Positions 54,851 through 62,617 of a stretch of DNA of 64,000 nucleotides are shown piece by piece. Location of the stretch: the NCBI GenBank assembly GCA_963712175.1, contig CAVQGZ010000008.1:251584-315583 (forward strand), written 5' to 3'. This DNA comes from CAVQGZ01 sp963712175 (lineage in GTDB: Bacteria; Actinomycetota; Actinomycetes; Jiangellales; Jiangellaceae). The translations under genes were made by a program, and so were the position numbers. Position 1 is the first letter of the stretch. Each line of letters begins with the position of its first letter. The notes beneath the pieces were generated by a model that was given only the letters and a program-made list of their open reading frames with translations, ran no database searches and had not been told where the DNA came from.

Positions 54851-54865
54851 GGGGTCGCGCCCCCT
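54849..54865 (+). promoter_or_regulatory. GC-rich hairpin on the small frame's stop codon
   Basis: AGGGGG (54849-54854), loop TCGCG, CCCCCT (54860-54865). The stem begins inside the TAG stop codon of the 39-codon frame and lies 112 bp before the DUF4395 gene. It could act as an attenuator that is melted or kept depending on where the ribosome pauses. Confidence 0.4.
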
Positions 54866-54976
54866 CTCGCCGGAGACGGTCCCGCCCGGCATGCTCGCGA
54901 CTCCCGATCGAGGACGTCCTCGCGCGCCGCCGTGCGCTGTCGCGCTCGCCCTACGCACTCCCCCCACGGAGAACCC

Positions 54977-55399
54977 ATGATCGACCCTCGCGGACAGCGC
55001 TTCGCTGCCACGCTCACCACCGTCGTGCTGGCGGTGGTTCTGCTCACCGGCAACCTCTGGCTGCTGCTGGCCCAGGCCGGCGTCTTCGCCGTCGGCGTGC
55101 TGGCCGGTCCGGCCGCCACCCCGTACGCCTGGCTGTTCCGGACGGCCGTCCGGCCGCGGCTCGGCCCCCCGGCCGAGCTCGAAGCCGCCGAGCCGCCCCG
55201 CTTCGCGCAGCTGTGCGGGTTGACGTTCACCGCCGTCGCCCTGCTCGGCGTGGTGAGCGGGCTCGGCGCGGTGACCACCATCGCCGTGGCGTTCGCTCTC
55301 GCTGCGGCCTTCCTCAACGCCGCCTTCGGGTTCTGCCTGGGATGCGAGATGTACCTGTGGATCCGCCGCGCCGGTATCCGCATTCCCACCTTCGCCTGA
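54977..55399 (+). CDS. DUF4395 membrane protein
   Basis: 140 residues from ATG at 54977 (MIDPRGQRFAATLTTVVLAV). Three to four helices: TTVVLAVVLLTGNLWLLLAQAG, VFAVGVLAGPAATPYAWLF, LCGLTFTAVALLGVVSGLG and TIAVAFALAAAFLNAAFGF. The Cys pair in FCLGCEMYLWIRR (CxxC at the membrane boundary) and the DPRGQRF start are DUF4395 hallmarks. The family is found beside thioredoxin and sulfurtransferase genes and may move or reduce sulfur compounds; no function is proven. Confidence 0.85.
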   Translation: MIDPRGQRFAATLTTVVLAVVLLTGNLWLLLAQAGVFAVGVLAGPAATPYAWLFRTAVRPRLGPPAELEAAEPPRFAQLCGLTFTAVALLGVVSGLGAVTTIAVAFALAAAFLNAAFGFCLGCEMYLWIRRAGIRIPTFA

Positions 55400-55434
55400 T
55401 CCCCCTCATCTCTGACTGCGACTAGGAGCACACC

Positions 55435-56321
55435 ATGACCGCTAGCCGTGACCAGGTACTGGTCTCCGCCGACTGGGTCGAGGAGCACCTCGACGACCCG
55501 TCCGTCGTCCTCGTCGAGGTCGACGAAGACGTCTCGGCCTACGACAAGGGGCACATCTCCGGCGCCGTGCGCCTCGACTGGACCAGCGACCTGCAAGACC
55601 CTGTTCGCCGCGACTTCGTGACCAAGGCCCAGTTCGAGGCGCTGCTCGTCGCGCAAGGGCATCGGCAACGACGACACGGTCGTGCTCTACGGCGGCAACA
55701 ACAACTGGTTCGCCGCCTACGCCTACTGGTACTTCCGCCTCTATGGGCACGGCGACGTCCGCCTGCTCGACGGCGGGCGCAAGCGCTGGGAGCTCGACTC
55801 GCGCGCCCTCACGACCGATGTCGTCGACCGGGCGCCGACCCAGTACGTGGCCTCGGAGCAGAACCCCACCATCCGGGCCTTCCGTGACGACGTCCTCGCC
55901 GCGATCGGGTCGCAGAACCTCGTCGACGTGCGCTCGCCCGACGAGTACGCGGGCCGTCTGCTGGCGCCCGCACACCTGCCGCAGGAGCAGTCACAACGTC
56001 CGGGCCACGTGCCGACGGCGATCAACGTCCCGTGGAGCAAGGCCGCCAACGACGACGGAACGTTCAAGTCCGACGCCGAGCTGCAACGACATCTACGGTG
56101 CCGCCGGCTTCGTCCCCGACCGCGACACCGTCGCCTACTGCCGCATCGGCGAGCGATCGGCGCACACGTGGTTCGTGCTGCACGAGCTGCTGGGCTACGA
56201 GAACGTCAAGAACTACGACGGGTCATGGACGGAGTACGGCTCGCTCGTCGGCGTGCCGATCCAGCTCGGTGCCGAGCCCGGCCCGCCGGACGGCGGCGGG
56301 TCGATCGAGGAGTCCGCATGA
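55435..56321 (+). CDS. Thiosulfate sulfurtransferase (CysA2/SseA-type), two frame changes
   Basis: The first frame from ATG at 55435 (after AGGAG) reads MTASRDQVLVSADWVEEHLD and GHISGAVRLDWTSDLQDPVRRDF. After about 55655 the next frame gives IGNDDTVVLYGGNNNWFAAY and LLDGGRKRWELDSR. After about 56085 the last frame gives FVPDRDTVAYCRIGERSAHTWF with the active-site Cys in CRIGERS, and ends GGSIEESA. Two rhodanese domains, about 295 residues. It transfers sulfane sulfur from thiosulfate to cyanide or a thiol acceptor. Its stop overlaps the DUF1416 start (ATGA). A decayed copy lies at 58010-58234. Confidence 0.88.
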
Positions 56322-56623
56322 CCTGCGGCCCGCTGCCGGGCGAGGCGGCTGCGCCCGTGCGTGCCCTCGGCAGCGACCGAGCGGTCGTCGAGGGCGTCGT
56401 CGTGCGTGAGGGGGAAGTGGTCGCCGGGGCTTATGTGCGGTTGCTGGACGCCGCAGGCGAGTTCGTGGCTGAGGTGCAGACCGACGGGGCAGGGCGGTTC
56501 CGCTTCTACGCTGCGGCCGGCGAGTGGACGCTGCGCACGCTGGCGCCCGGTGCGCCCATCACGGACACGTCCGCTGTGGTGGGCCCCGGCGAGGTGCTAC
56601 CAGTGCAGGTCACCCTCGACTGA
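56318..56623 (+). CDS. DUF1416 protein (SseC-type)
   Basis: 101 residues from ATG at 56318 (MTCGPLPGEAAAPVRALGSD). Ig-like beta sandwich: AVVEGVVVREGEVVAGAYVRLLDAAGEFVAEVQTDGAGRFRFYAAAGEWTLRTL. The conserved TCGP start has the Cys next to the initiator. Translationally coupled to the sulfurtransferase; the pair corresponds to cysA-sseC of mycobacteria. The exact biochemical role is unknown, but it always travels with the sulfurtransferase. A second copy lies at 58231. Confidence 0.9.
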   Translation: MTCGPLPGEAAAPVRALGSDRAVVEGVVVREGEVVAGAYVRLLDAAGEFVAEVQTDGAGRFRFYAAAGEWTLRTLAPGAPITDTSAVVGPGEVLPVQVTLD

Positions 56624-56652
56624 GGGTGCGCAGCTGGACGGCGAGGCGGACC

Positions 56653-57240
56653 TCAGCTGACCGGCCATGAGCGGACGAGGCTGTCGACGTAGGCGTCGAC
56701 GTCGGCTGCCATGGCTCGATAGCGGCGCAACGGGCCGCCGACGGGGTCGGCGATGTCGTCCCCGCGGTGACGTGAGCGCTCGGACAAGGGGACGTCGGCC
56801 ACGAGCGCGCGGGCCCACTCAGCGAACGTCGTGGCATCGCTTGAGGCCACCCGCGCCTTCCACGACGCGGGTCGCAGAAGGGCGGTTCGCTCGGCGGCGG
56901 CCTCGTCGAGCTTGGCTACCTCATCCCGGTGGCGATGGGTCATCACGACGATGAGGTCCGCCTGGGCGAGCATGTCGGTGGTGACGGGTCGACTGCGGTG
57001 CCCGGAGACGTCGACACCGTGCTCCTCGGCCACCCTCAGCAGGTTGCGGTCGGGCTGACGGTTCTTCGGAGCCGCCAGGCCAGCGGAGGCGACGTCGGCG
57101 TGCAGGCCTGCCCGGTCGAGGCGGTCGATGAGCAGCGCCTCGGCCAGTGGCGATCTGCACAGGTTGCCCGTGCACAGCACCAGCACGCTGGGCTGCCAGC
57201 GGGCACGCCGGCGCCGGGGGGTCGACTCAGCCACGGGCAT
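56653..57240 (-). CDS. Low-molecular-weight protein tyrosine phosphatase
   Basis: 195 residues. The active-site loop LVLCTGNLCRSPLAEALL is a CX5R signature followed by Ser. GHRSRPVTTDMLAQADLIVVMT is the central segment, and the general-acid Asp lies in the C-terminal DDIADPVGGPLRRY. It removes phosphate from tyrosine residues, often on exopolysaccharide kinases (Wzb/PtpA-like). The start (57240) overlaps the stop of the acetyltransferase gene (57227) by 14 bases, so the two are translationally coupled and may act in surface sugar assembly. Confidence 0.88.
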   Translation of the reverse strand: MPVAESTPRRRRARWQPSVLVLCTGNLCRSPLAEALLIDRLDRAGLHADVASAGLAAPKNRQPDRNLLRVAEEHGVDVSGHRSRPVTTDMLAQADLIVVMTHRHRDEVAKLDEAAAERTALLRPASWKARVASSDATTFAEWARALVADVPLSERSRHRGDDIADPVGGPLRRYRAMAADVDAYVDSLVRSWPVS

Positions 57241-57880
57241 CGGCGGTCTTGATCACTTGAGCCGGTACGCCCACGACGGTCGCGCCCTCTGGCACGTCCT
57301 CGATGACGACGGCGCCCGCGCCCACGCTGGCCCAGGAACCGATGTGTCGACCCGGGATGATCCGCGCACCCACTCCCACGAGGGCACCCTCGCCGACGTG
57401 GACGTTGCCGGCCAGCGCCGCGCCAGGAGCGATGTGGGCGAAGTCGCCCACGACGCACTCGTGCTCGACGATGGCTCCGGTGTTGACCACGGCACCCCGC
57501 CCGATGGTGACGAGCGCGTTGACGACTGAACCGGGCATGACGAGGCTCCCCTGACCGATGGACGCGGTCGCTGACACTCGCGCCCCGGGGCTGACAGCCG
57601 TGACGAGTCGGCCGCCGGCGCTCAGTGCGGCCTCCGTCAGTCGCCGGCGCGCGTCGTTGGCACCGACAGCGACGAACACCGCAGGGCTGGCGGTCAGCAG
57701 ACCGGGGAGATCGACGTCCGAGCCCAGCACAGGAACCCCGAGCCGGTCGAGCCCCTCCGCGGCACCGACATCGGAGGCGACGCAACCGCGCACAGCGCGC
57801 CCGGTCTCGCGCAGCACCTCGATGCTGACCAGAGCATGCCCACCGGCGCCGACAACGAGCACCGGCATCTGGTCAATCAC
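57227..57880 (-). CDS. NeuD/PglD-like sugar O-/N-acetyltransferase
   Basis: About 213-217 residues (GTG at 57880 or ATG at 57868). The N-terminal Rossmann-like part reads MPVLVVGAGGHALVSIEVLR, as in NeuD and PglD, which bind UDP-sugars. A left-handed beta-helix follows: ARVSATASIGQGSLVMPGSV, VTIGRGAVVNTGAIVEHECVVGDF with the catalytic His, VHVGEGALVGVGARIIPGRHIG. It ends EGATVVGVPAQVIK. It acetylates a sugar nucleotide or sialic-acid-type sugar. The coupled phosphatase gene suggests glycan or capsule assembly. Confidence 0.85.
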   Translation of the reverse strand: MIDQMPVLVVGAGGHALVSIEVLRETGRAVRGCVASDVGAAEGLDRLGVPVLGSDVDLPGLLTASPAVFVAVGANDARRRLTEAALSAGGRLVTAVSPGARVSATASIGQGSLVMPGSVVNALVTIGRGAVVNTGAIVEHECVVGDFAHIAPGAALAGNVHVGEGALVGVGARIIPGRHIGSWASVGAGAVVIEDVPEGATVVGVPAQVIKTADARG

Positions 57881-58009
57881 ACCACTACGGTAGCTATCCG
57901 GAGCCACCAGATCCGAGTTGGATAGCCGGCGAGCGCTCGAGCCTTGTTCTGTTCTTGCTGGCCAACTGCGTCCCGTGCAACAGAGTCGGTGGGTTACGGC
58001 CGGAACTGC

Positions 58010-58234
58010 CGAGGCCGCGGGAGCACGCCCGCCGTGACACACTCGCGAAAGGCTGGTTCGAGTCAGTGATGCTCGCGCAGAGCATCAGCAACGACGACCC
58101 CGTGGCTCTTCGCGGGGCCGCAAGCGCTGGCAGCTCGACTCGCGCGTACAGGTTGGCTCGTCGATGTGCAGATCAAACTCGGCGCCGAGCCCGGAACAGC
58201 TGGGGTCGGCGGCTCGCTCGAGGAGACATTGTGA
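58010..58234 (+). pseudogene. Sulfurtransferase remnant with internal deletions
   Basis: In one frame the region reads REHARRDTLAKGWFESVMLAQSISNDDPVALR, which matches PVRRDFVTKAQFEALLVAQGIGNDDTVVLY of the intact gene at 55435 in order and spacing. It then jumps to GRKRWQLDSR (intact: GRKRWELDSR) and again, in another frame, to VQIKLGAEPGTAGVGGSLEETL before TGA (intact: VPIQLGAEPG...GGGSIEESA). Most of both rhodanese domains, including the active-site Cys loop, is deleted. It keeps the GTGA stop/start overlap with the following DUF1416-like gene. A clear decaying paralogue, type unlike the single-base errors elsewhere. Confidence 0.85.
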
Positions 58235-58531
58235 GCTGTGGTCCTCTATCGGGCGAGGCATTGACGCCTCCGCCAGCACGTCGCGGTAACCGCGCCGTCA
58301 TCGAGGGCGTCGTCGGCCGTGACGGCGAGCTGCTGCCGGGCGCGTACGTCCGCCTGCTGGACGCCGGTGGCGAGCTTGTCGCCGAGGTGCAGGCCGACTG
58401 GGCGCCTTCTTTTCTCCGCCGCCTTCGGCGTCTGGACGCTGCGCACGTTGTCGGCGGGAGCCGACGTGACGGACGAGCGGGTCGCGGTCGGGCCGGGTGC
58501 AGTGGTGCCGGTCGAGGTGCTTGTCGACTGA
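58231..58531 (+). CDS. Second DUF1416 protein, one frame change
   Basis: The start GTG at 58231 (VSCGPLSGEALTPPPARRGN) overlaps the stop of the sulfurtransferase remnant. It continues AVIEGVVGRDGELLPGAYVRLLDAGGELVAEVQAD. Near 58405 the frame changes and continues LFSAAFGVWTLRTLSAGADV and VAVGPGAVVPVEVLVD to the stop at 58531. It is about 60 percent identical to the intact DUF1416 at 56318 by eye. The frame change may be a real lesion, given that its partner gene is dead, or a sequence error. Confidence 0.7.
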
Positions 58532-58696
58532 CCTACGCAGAGTCACGCTGGTTGTCCGAACCCTCCAGGCTCCGTAGGACGGAGCAGACGAGAAGCGTCG
58601 GACCGGGTTGTCCTGTACTTGATCATATCGACGGTTTCTCGACCAGTGCCGCGGCAGGTTCGACGGGTGCAGAAGTACTTCATCGGCAAGCAGTCG

Positions 58697-59284
58697 TCAG
58701 GCGGGAGGGGCTGGATCCTCCACACACACCCCACCACGTTCGTCGCAGCCGAGGCCAAGGAACTGCAGCGTAACGATGTCGCCCCCAAGCGAGTTGCAGT
58801 TCCCGCGCACACTCGTCACGGCCTGTGCCGCGCAGCTGATCGTGATGCGGTCGCCTGATCGGTCGGTGCACGTCACTTCGATGTCCAACGGGAAGGTCAG
58901 CAACTGGTTTCCCGGTCTCGGGTTCGCGAAGACCTGGCCGACGAGCTCCTCGCCATTCGAGAGGATCTCCGGAGTGCCGCCGCACGGACATGCCGACGTG
59001 CTCCCAGCAGCCGGTAGGAACGAGGTGATCCGTACGCGTACACCTTCCTGCCCGGGTACGCTGCCAGCGCAAGGGAGGACTTCCGCCGAGCCGACGCCGA
59101 ATTGCAGCCCCAACGACACTTGCGGCGTGCACTTGGCCGTGCACGTGGTGCCGGGAATGAAGTCGACCGCGTGGGCCGACTGTGCGACCACGCTGGGGGC
59201 GACCCAGGCAAGAGCACCAGCCGCGGCCGAGCGCTTGATTAGCGTGCGACGGTCGATCGTCGAAGTCGCGTTGGTTCTGGACAC
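58697..59284 (-). CDS. Tat-exported cysteine-rich protein, paralogue 1
   Basis: 195 residues from GTG at 59284, with GGGGGG upstream. Tat signal: IDRRTLIKRSAAAGALAWVAPSVVAQSAHA. The exported part has about ten Cys: GTTCTAKCTPQ, VLPCAGS, SACPCGGTPEI, EVTCTDRSGDRITISCAAQ, GNCNS, GLGCDERGGVCVED. It shares CPCxGxP(E/K)I and TCxDxS...CAA...RGN spacing with the gene at 60985, so they are paralogues. Predominantly beta-strand pattern. No known family recognised. It lies in the accessory zone with the HPr-kinase-PqqD gene at 62608. Confidence 0.7.
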   Translation of the reverse strand: MSRTNATSTIDRRTLIKRSAAAGALAWVAPSVVAQSAHAVDFIPGTTCTAKCTPQVSLGLQFGVGSAEVLPCAGSVPGQEGVRVRITSFLPAAGSTSACPCGGTPEILSNGEELVGQVFANPRPGNQLLTFPLDIEVTCTDRSGDRITISCAAQAVTSVRGNCNSLGGDIVTLQFLGLGCDERGGVCVEDPAPPA

Positions 59285-59518
59285 CGTGCCCCCCCTCTGT
59301 TTGAGAAGGAGCAACCGTAGCATGAAGTGCGCGCGCATTCAGGTGGTGCTTCGGATCGCGTACGCCTCGCCCCGCGTCGATGGCGATCCCCAGGGCGCTG
59401 AGCAGCGTGCGAGTCGGCCTTGGCGTGCCAGCAGTCCGCTGCGGTGACGGGCGGTGACACCGGTGCGGGCGCATCCGTGATCGTCGTGCTCGGTCGCTGC
59501 GGGCGTCGGTAGTGCAGT

Positions 59519-59752
59519 GGGGTCAACAACTGCCGCCAAACCGACCCGATCCGTCCAGCCGAGACCGTGCATGGGTATCGAGTTTCTGCGCAGGGTGCCG
59601 GCGAGAGCGGCTCGCTGGTCGTTGATCACAGCCACCTCGACGTCGACCCCACGGCGGCGCAACGCGACGGCGACGTGGATCAGCACACGCTCGAGCCCGC
59701 CGATTTCGAGCCCCTTGGTGAGGCGGAGCACCCTCAGTGGCGACGGGGTCAC
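59519..59752 (-). pseudogene. N-terminal fragment of a family-4-type glycosyltransferase
   Basis: The start codon at 59752 gives TPSPLRVLRLTKGLEIGGLERVLIHVAVALRRRGVDVEVAVINDQ, the acceptor-side beginning of GT-B glycosyltransferases (KGLxIGGxERxL). The likeness fades after GLGWTDRVGLAA (about 59530), and the rest of the 380-residue enzyme is missing. The flanking Tat-protein gene starts 235 bp further on. It is a truncated remnant. Confidence 0.65.
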
Positions 59753-59966
59753 GATGCCCCCCGCGACACTCGGGGCGGCGCTCGAAACTGCTCGCCCACT
59801 CGGCGAGGTCGTGTGGCTTCCCCGGGTTCACCACATGCGGTGTCGGCGGGTCGAGTCTGGGCGCACGGTGGGCAACTCATGCGCGGGGGCGATCACGGGG
59901 GATCCGGCTGCTGCATGCGCTCGCTAGCCTGATCGGGTTCCTGAGCAGGGGAAGGTCCGTGAGTCG

Positions 59967-60950
59967 TTGAGGGTCGGCTTGCTCGCATCCGAGCCCCGGC
60001 CCACCGCGTGGCAGGCACTTGCGCTGCAGGACCTCGCCGAGTCTGGGGATGCCCGCCTTCACGTGGTGGTCGTCGAGACCCTCGTGGCTTCGATGTCACA
60101 GACGCCGCGCACATCGTCGAGCCGCCTGCTGTGGCGGGGCTACAACAACGGCTGCGTCGCGCGGCGCGCGGTGCCCGTGAGACGCAGCAGCCCGAGCCTC
60201 CTGGCCGATTCGCCGTCGGTCATCAAGGTGCGACCCGAACGAGTGGGCACACATGGGCAGGCCTTTCCGTCCGAGGCGATCGGGGCCTTGCGGGAGCTTG
60301 ACCTTGACGTGCTGCTGCGGTTCGGGTTCAGGATCCTCCGCGGCGAGATCCTCGATGTGCCGCGCTACGGCGTGTGGTCGTTCCACCACGACGACGACCG
60401 GGTGATCCGGGGAGGCCCGCCGTCCCTCTGGGAGGTCTACGAGGGGCGACCGACCACAGGCGTCCTCCTACAGCGGCTGACTGATCGGCTCGACGCGGGC
60501 ATCTCGCTCGAGCGCGCGGTCTTCCGTACCGTCCAGCACTCGTATCCGCGCAACCGGGACGAGGCGGCGATGGGTGCGGCTGTGCTTCCGGCGAAGGTTG
60601 CCCGCGCGGTGCGCAACGGCTGGCTCGACCCGAACGAGCCGTCGCCCGCCGTTGATCCGCTGCCGCCGATTCGCCGCAACCCTACGAACCGTCAGATGCT
60701 GACGTTCGTCGCCAGGCAGTCCCGCCGAGCCGTGGTGTCCCGCACCAAGGCCGTCGTGGTCGGCGACCGTTGGGGAGTCGGCGTGGCGGACGCGCCTACG
60801 AGACCGACCTCACCGGATCCGCGCGACCCCCTACCGGCACAGTCGGTGCAGAGGTGCCGCCCGTCGTGCAGGCGCGCCCCCAGGACCAGCCACAGGGCGG
60901 CTGCTAGCCGCCCCACCTGGTGGTCTCGTTCGGACCATCGCTCACCGTAG
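59967..60950 (+). CDS. Formyltransferase-like protein with aberrant C-terminus
   Basis: The start is TTG at 59967 with GGGGAAGG upstream (RVGLLASEPRPTAWQALAL). It has a formyltransferase-type fold: LDVLLRFGFRILRGEILDVPRYGVWSFHHDDDRVIRGGPPSLWEVYEGRPTTGVLLQ, followed by the expected RLDAGISLERAVF. Normal family members continue with a second domain of about 250 residues starting with a VGDRWGVGV-type strand. Here that strand is reached at about 60780, and the sequence then becomes low-complexity Arg/Pro/Ser to the stop. It is therefore probably truncated by a deletion. Such proteins are found in glycan or cell-wall loci; the substrate is unknown. Confidence 0.6.
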   Translation: MRVGLLASEPRPTAWQALALQDLAESGDARLHVVVVETLVASMSQTPRTSSSRLLWRGYNNGCVARRAVPVRRSSPSLLADSPSVIKVRPERVGTHGQAFPSEAIGALRELDLDVLLRFGFRILRGEILDVPRYGVWSFHHDDDRVIRGGPPSLWEVYEGRPTTGVLLQRLTDRLDAGISLERAVFRTVQHSYPRNRDEAAMGAAVLPAKVARAVRNGWLDPNEPSPAVDPLPPIRRNPTNRQMLTFVARQSRRAVVSRTKAVVVGDRWGVGVADAPTRPTSPDPRDPLPAQSVQRCRPSCRRAPRTSHRAAASRPTWWSRSDHRSP

Positions 60951-60984
60951 GACGGCGCACGACCCGTTCCGCTATCGTGACCTC

Positions 60985-61530
60985 GTGATCAACAAGGCTG
61001 CGCCGCATGCAGAAGGAGGCCCTTCCCGCCGTTCGCTGATCCGCGGTGCAGCGGCGGCCGCTGGGATCGTTTGGGCGGCTCCCGTCATCTCCGCGACGCC
61101 AGCGTTTGCCGATGGGGGACCCTCTCCCAGTTGCCGCCCATCAGTTGGCAGCATCGCGCTCAGTTTGACCTCAACGACCAGAAGCACGATCACGGTCTCG
61201 GCGACCTTCGGTTCCCTGCCGCAGACTTGCCCGTGCGACGACGGAGCGCCGAAGATCGAAGGGCGGTGGGACGGGCTGGGGGGTTCGAGCGGGTTCCAGC
61301 CACTTGCAGCCCTTGACAACCCGATCACCGTGCCCCTCGGCCAGAGTGGCACCGGAACGCTGACCCTCACTCTGCGAGCAACCTGCCTAGACGGCAGCAA
61401 TGAGGTGCATTGGGCATGCGCTGCTGCAGGACAGTCCTACCGACGCAGGGGCAACTCGCAGAACGTATCCGCGACGCCGATTCCCGCCTCCCCCGTCGCC
61501 TGCGACAGCCCTCCGCCGACGTACCCCTAG
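60985..61530 (+). CDS. Tat-exported cysteine-rich protein, paralogue 2
   Basis: 181 residues from GTG at 60985; a TATCGT -10 about 9 bases upstream suggests a leaderless mRNA. Tat signal: GPSRRSLIRGAAAAAGIVWAAPVISATPAFA. The exported part reads PSCRPSVGSIALSL, TCPCDDGAPKIEGRW, RATCLDGSNEVHWACAAAGQ, RRRGNSQNVSA, PVACDS. It shares the CPC...P(K)I and TCxD...CAA...RGN framework with the gene at 58697 (paralogue 1). It ends convergently with the membrane-protein remnant; the stops overlap on a CCCTAGGG palindrome. Confidence 0.72.
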   Translation: MINKAAPHAEGGPSRRSLIRGAAAAAGIVWAAPVISATPAFADGGPSPSCRPSVGSIALSLTSTTRSTITVSATFGSLPQTCPCDDGAPKIEGRWDGLGGSSGFQPLAALDNPITVPLGQSGTGTLTLTLRATCLDGSNEVHWACAAAGQSYRRRGNSQNVSATPIPASPVACDSPPPTYP

Positions 61531-62140
61531 GGCTTTCCGCCAAGCCCCTCCGACAGCGCCCCGGCGGCCGTGACGGCTGCGGGCGCTGCGAGGGCAAGGG
61601 GCAGCGCGGCGACCATCAGCACGTGAGTCAGGGGTGGCACGGGCGAGGGGTGCCGGAGAGGTGTCCGACCCTTGCGAGTGCCCGTCGCGCAGAAGGCGTG
61701 CAGCCCAGACCCCGACCGAGCTCGCGAACCCGGTCGATCCTGCCGTGACCGCCGCGGCTACCGGCCGCAGGTCAGCAGCATCGATCGGCTGGAGGTAGGT
61801 CTGCAGGATCAGCCCCACACGCTGGCAGCGGCAATGGTGCCGCCGACGAGCCACAGCGGTGCCGGCCCGGGAAGATCATGATCGCGGCTCCGACCGCCGC
61901 GCCGGTCAGGCCGACGAGCAGCACTGCCGCGCCGACGGCGACGAGCACCGGGGCCGTCGTCTCGGGGTCGAACGGGCCCACCGGCGTGGCGACCACGTAG
62001 CCGCCCGCTCCCAGGCAGACGAGCAGGGCGAGGGCAGCGGAGGTACGTCCTGCGGGGACCTCGACGGGGCGGGCGAACCCCACGACGAGGAGCACCTGCA
62101 CGACGGCCACACCTGCTGCCAGCGCCTAAGGCCTAGCGTC
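61527..62140 (-). pseudogene. Degraded copy of the glnR-linked membrane protein
   Basis: Reading leftwards: AVVQVLLVVGFARPVEVPAG, VGPFDPETTAPVLVAVGAAV, then directly LVGLTGAAVGAAIMIFPG, then in other frames LILQTYLQPIDAADLRPVAAAV and FASSVGVWAARLLRD, ending LMVAALPLALAAPAAVTAA before TAG at 61527. It matches the intact protein at 53424 along its length but lacks about 57 residues in the middle (from ARRDGRDRLTASLTFG to GEAM) and changes frame at least twice. It lies divergent from the receiver-only glnR copy, as the intact pair does, but in inverted orientation. Confidence 0.8.
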
Positions 62141-62266
62141 GCCCGAACCACGAGGCCGCGACGAGGGCACCCGCGAGTGCCGATGCCACCAGCGCCGCCA
62201 TCATTGATCACTCTGCCCGACACGCCGGTGCCCTTGGGCGTCCGCATCGCCGTCGTGACGATTGTT

Positions 62267-62617
62267 GTGGCCACGCTGCTGCTGCTTACGAGCACCCTTC
62301 AGCCGGCTGCGGAGGTGCTACCCGCTCTCGGACTGCTCCTGCACCAGGTCAAGGTGGCGCCGGCCGAGGCGTCCGCTCTGCTGGAGGTCCCGGCCAACGG
62401 CGCGATTCTCGTCGACGGCCGTCGCGAGCTGGCCCAGTCGCGTGGACTGACCCGCCTCATCCGGACGACGGGCGTGGACATCCCGCTGTTCCTCATCACG
62501 ACCGAGGCGGGGCTGGCCGCCGTCACGGCCGACTGGGGCATCGACGACGTCCTGCTGGAATCTGCCGGCCCACTCCGTCACGAGCAGGCGGCGTCTCCAC
62601 ACCCCGATCAGATTTGA
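62267..62617 (+). CDS. Receiver-only copy of GlnR (no DNA-binding domain)
   Basis: 116 residues from GTG at 62267 (ATLLLLTSTLQPAAEVLPALG). Over its first 101 residues it differs from GlnR at 52633 at only about 7 positions, e.g. N to G in VPANGAILVDGRREL and V to I in TTGVDIPLFL. After DWGIDDVLLESAGP the sequence departs and ends PLRHEQAASPHPDQI. The winged helix is absent. The receiver is the dimerisation module of GlnR, so a stable product could form heterodimers with GlnR. It may equally be a truncated remnant. Its last bases overlap the end of the convergent kinase-PqqD gene. Confidence 0.75.
   Translation: MATLLLLTSTLQPAAEVLPALGLLLHQVKVAPAEASALLEVPANGAILVDGRRELAQSRGLTRLIRTTGVDIPLFLITTEAGLAAVTADWGIDDVLLESAGPLRHEQAASPHPDQI

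Noticed and set aside
58055..58075. A tRNA T-loop-like GGTTCGAGTC
   Set aside because: No acceptor stem, anticodon arm or CCA context can be built around it; it is part of the sulfurtransferase remnant (WFES codons).
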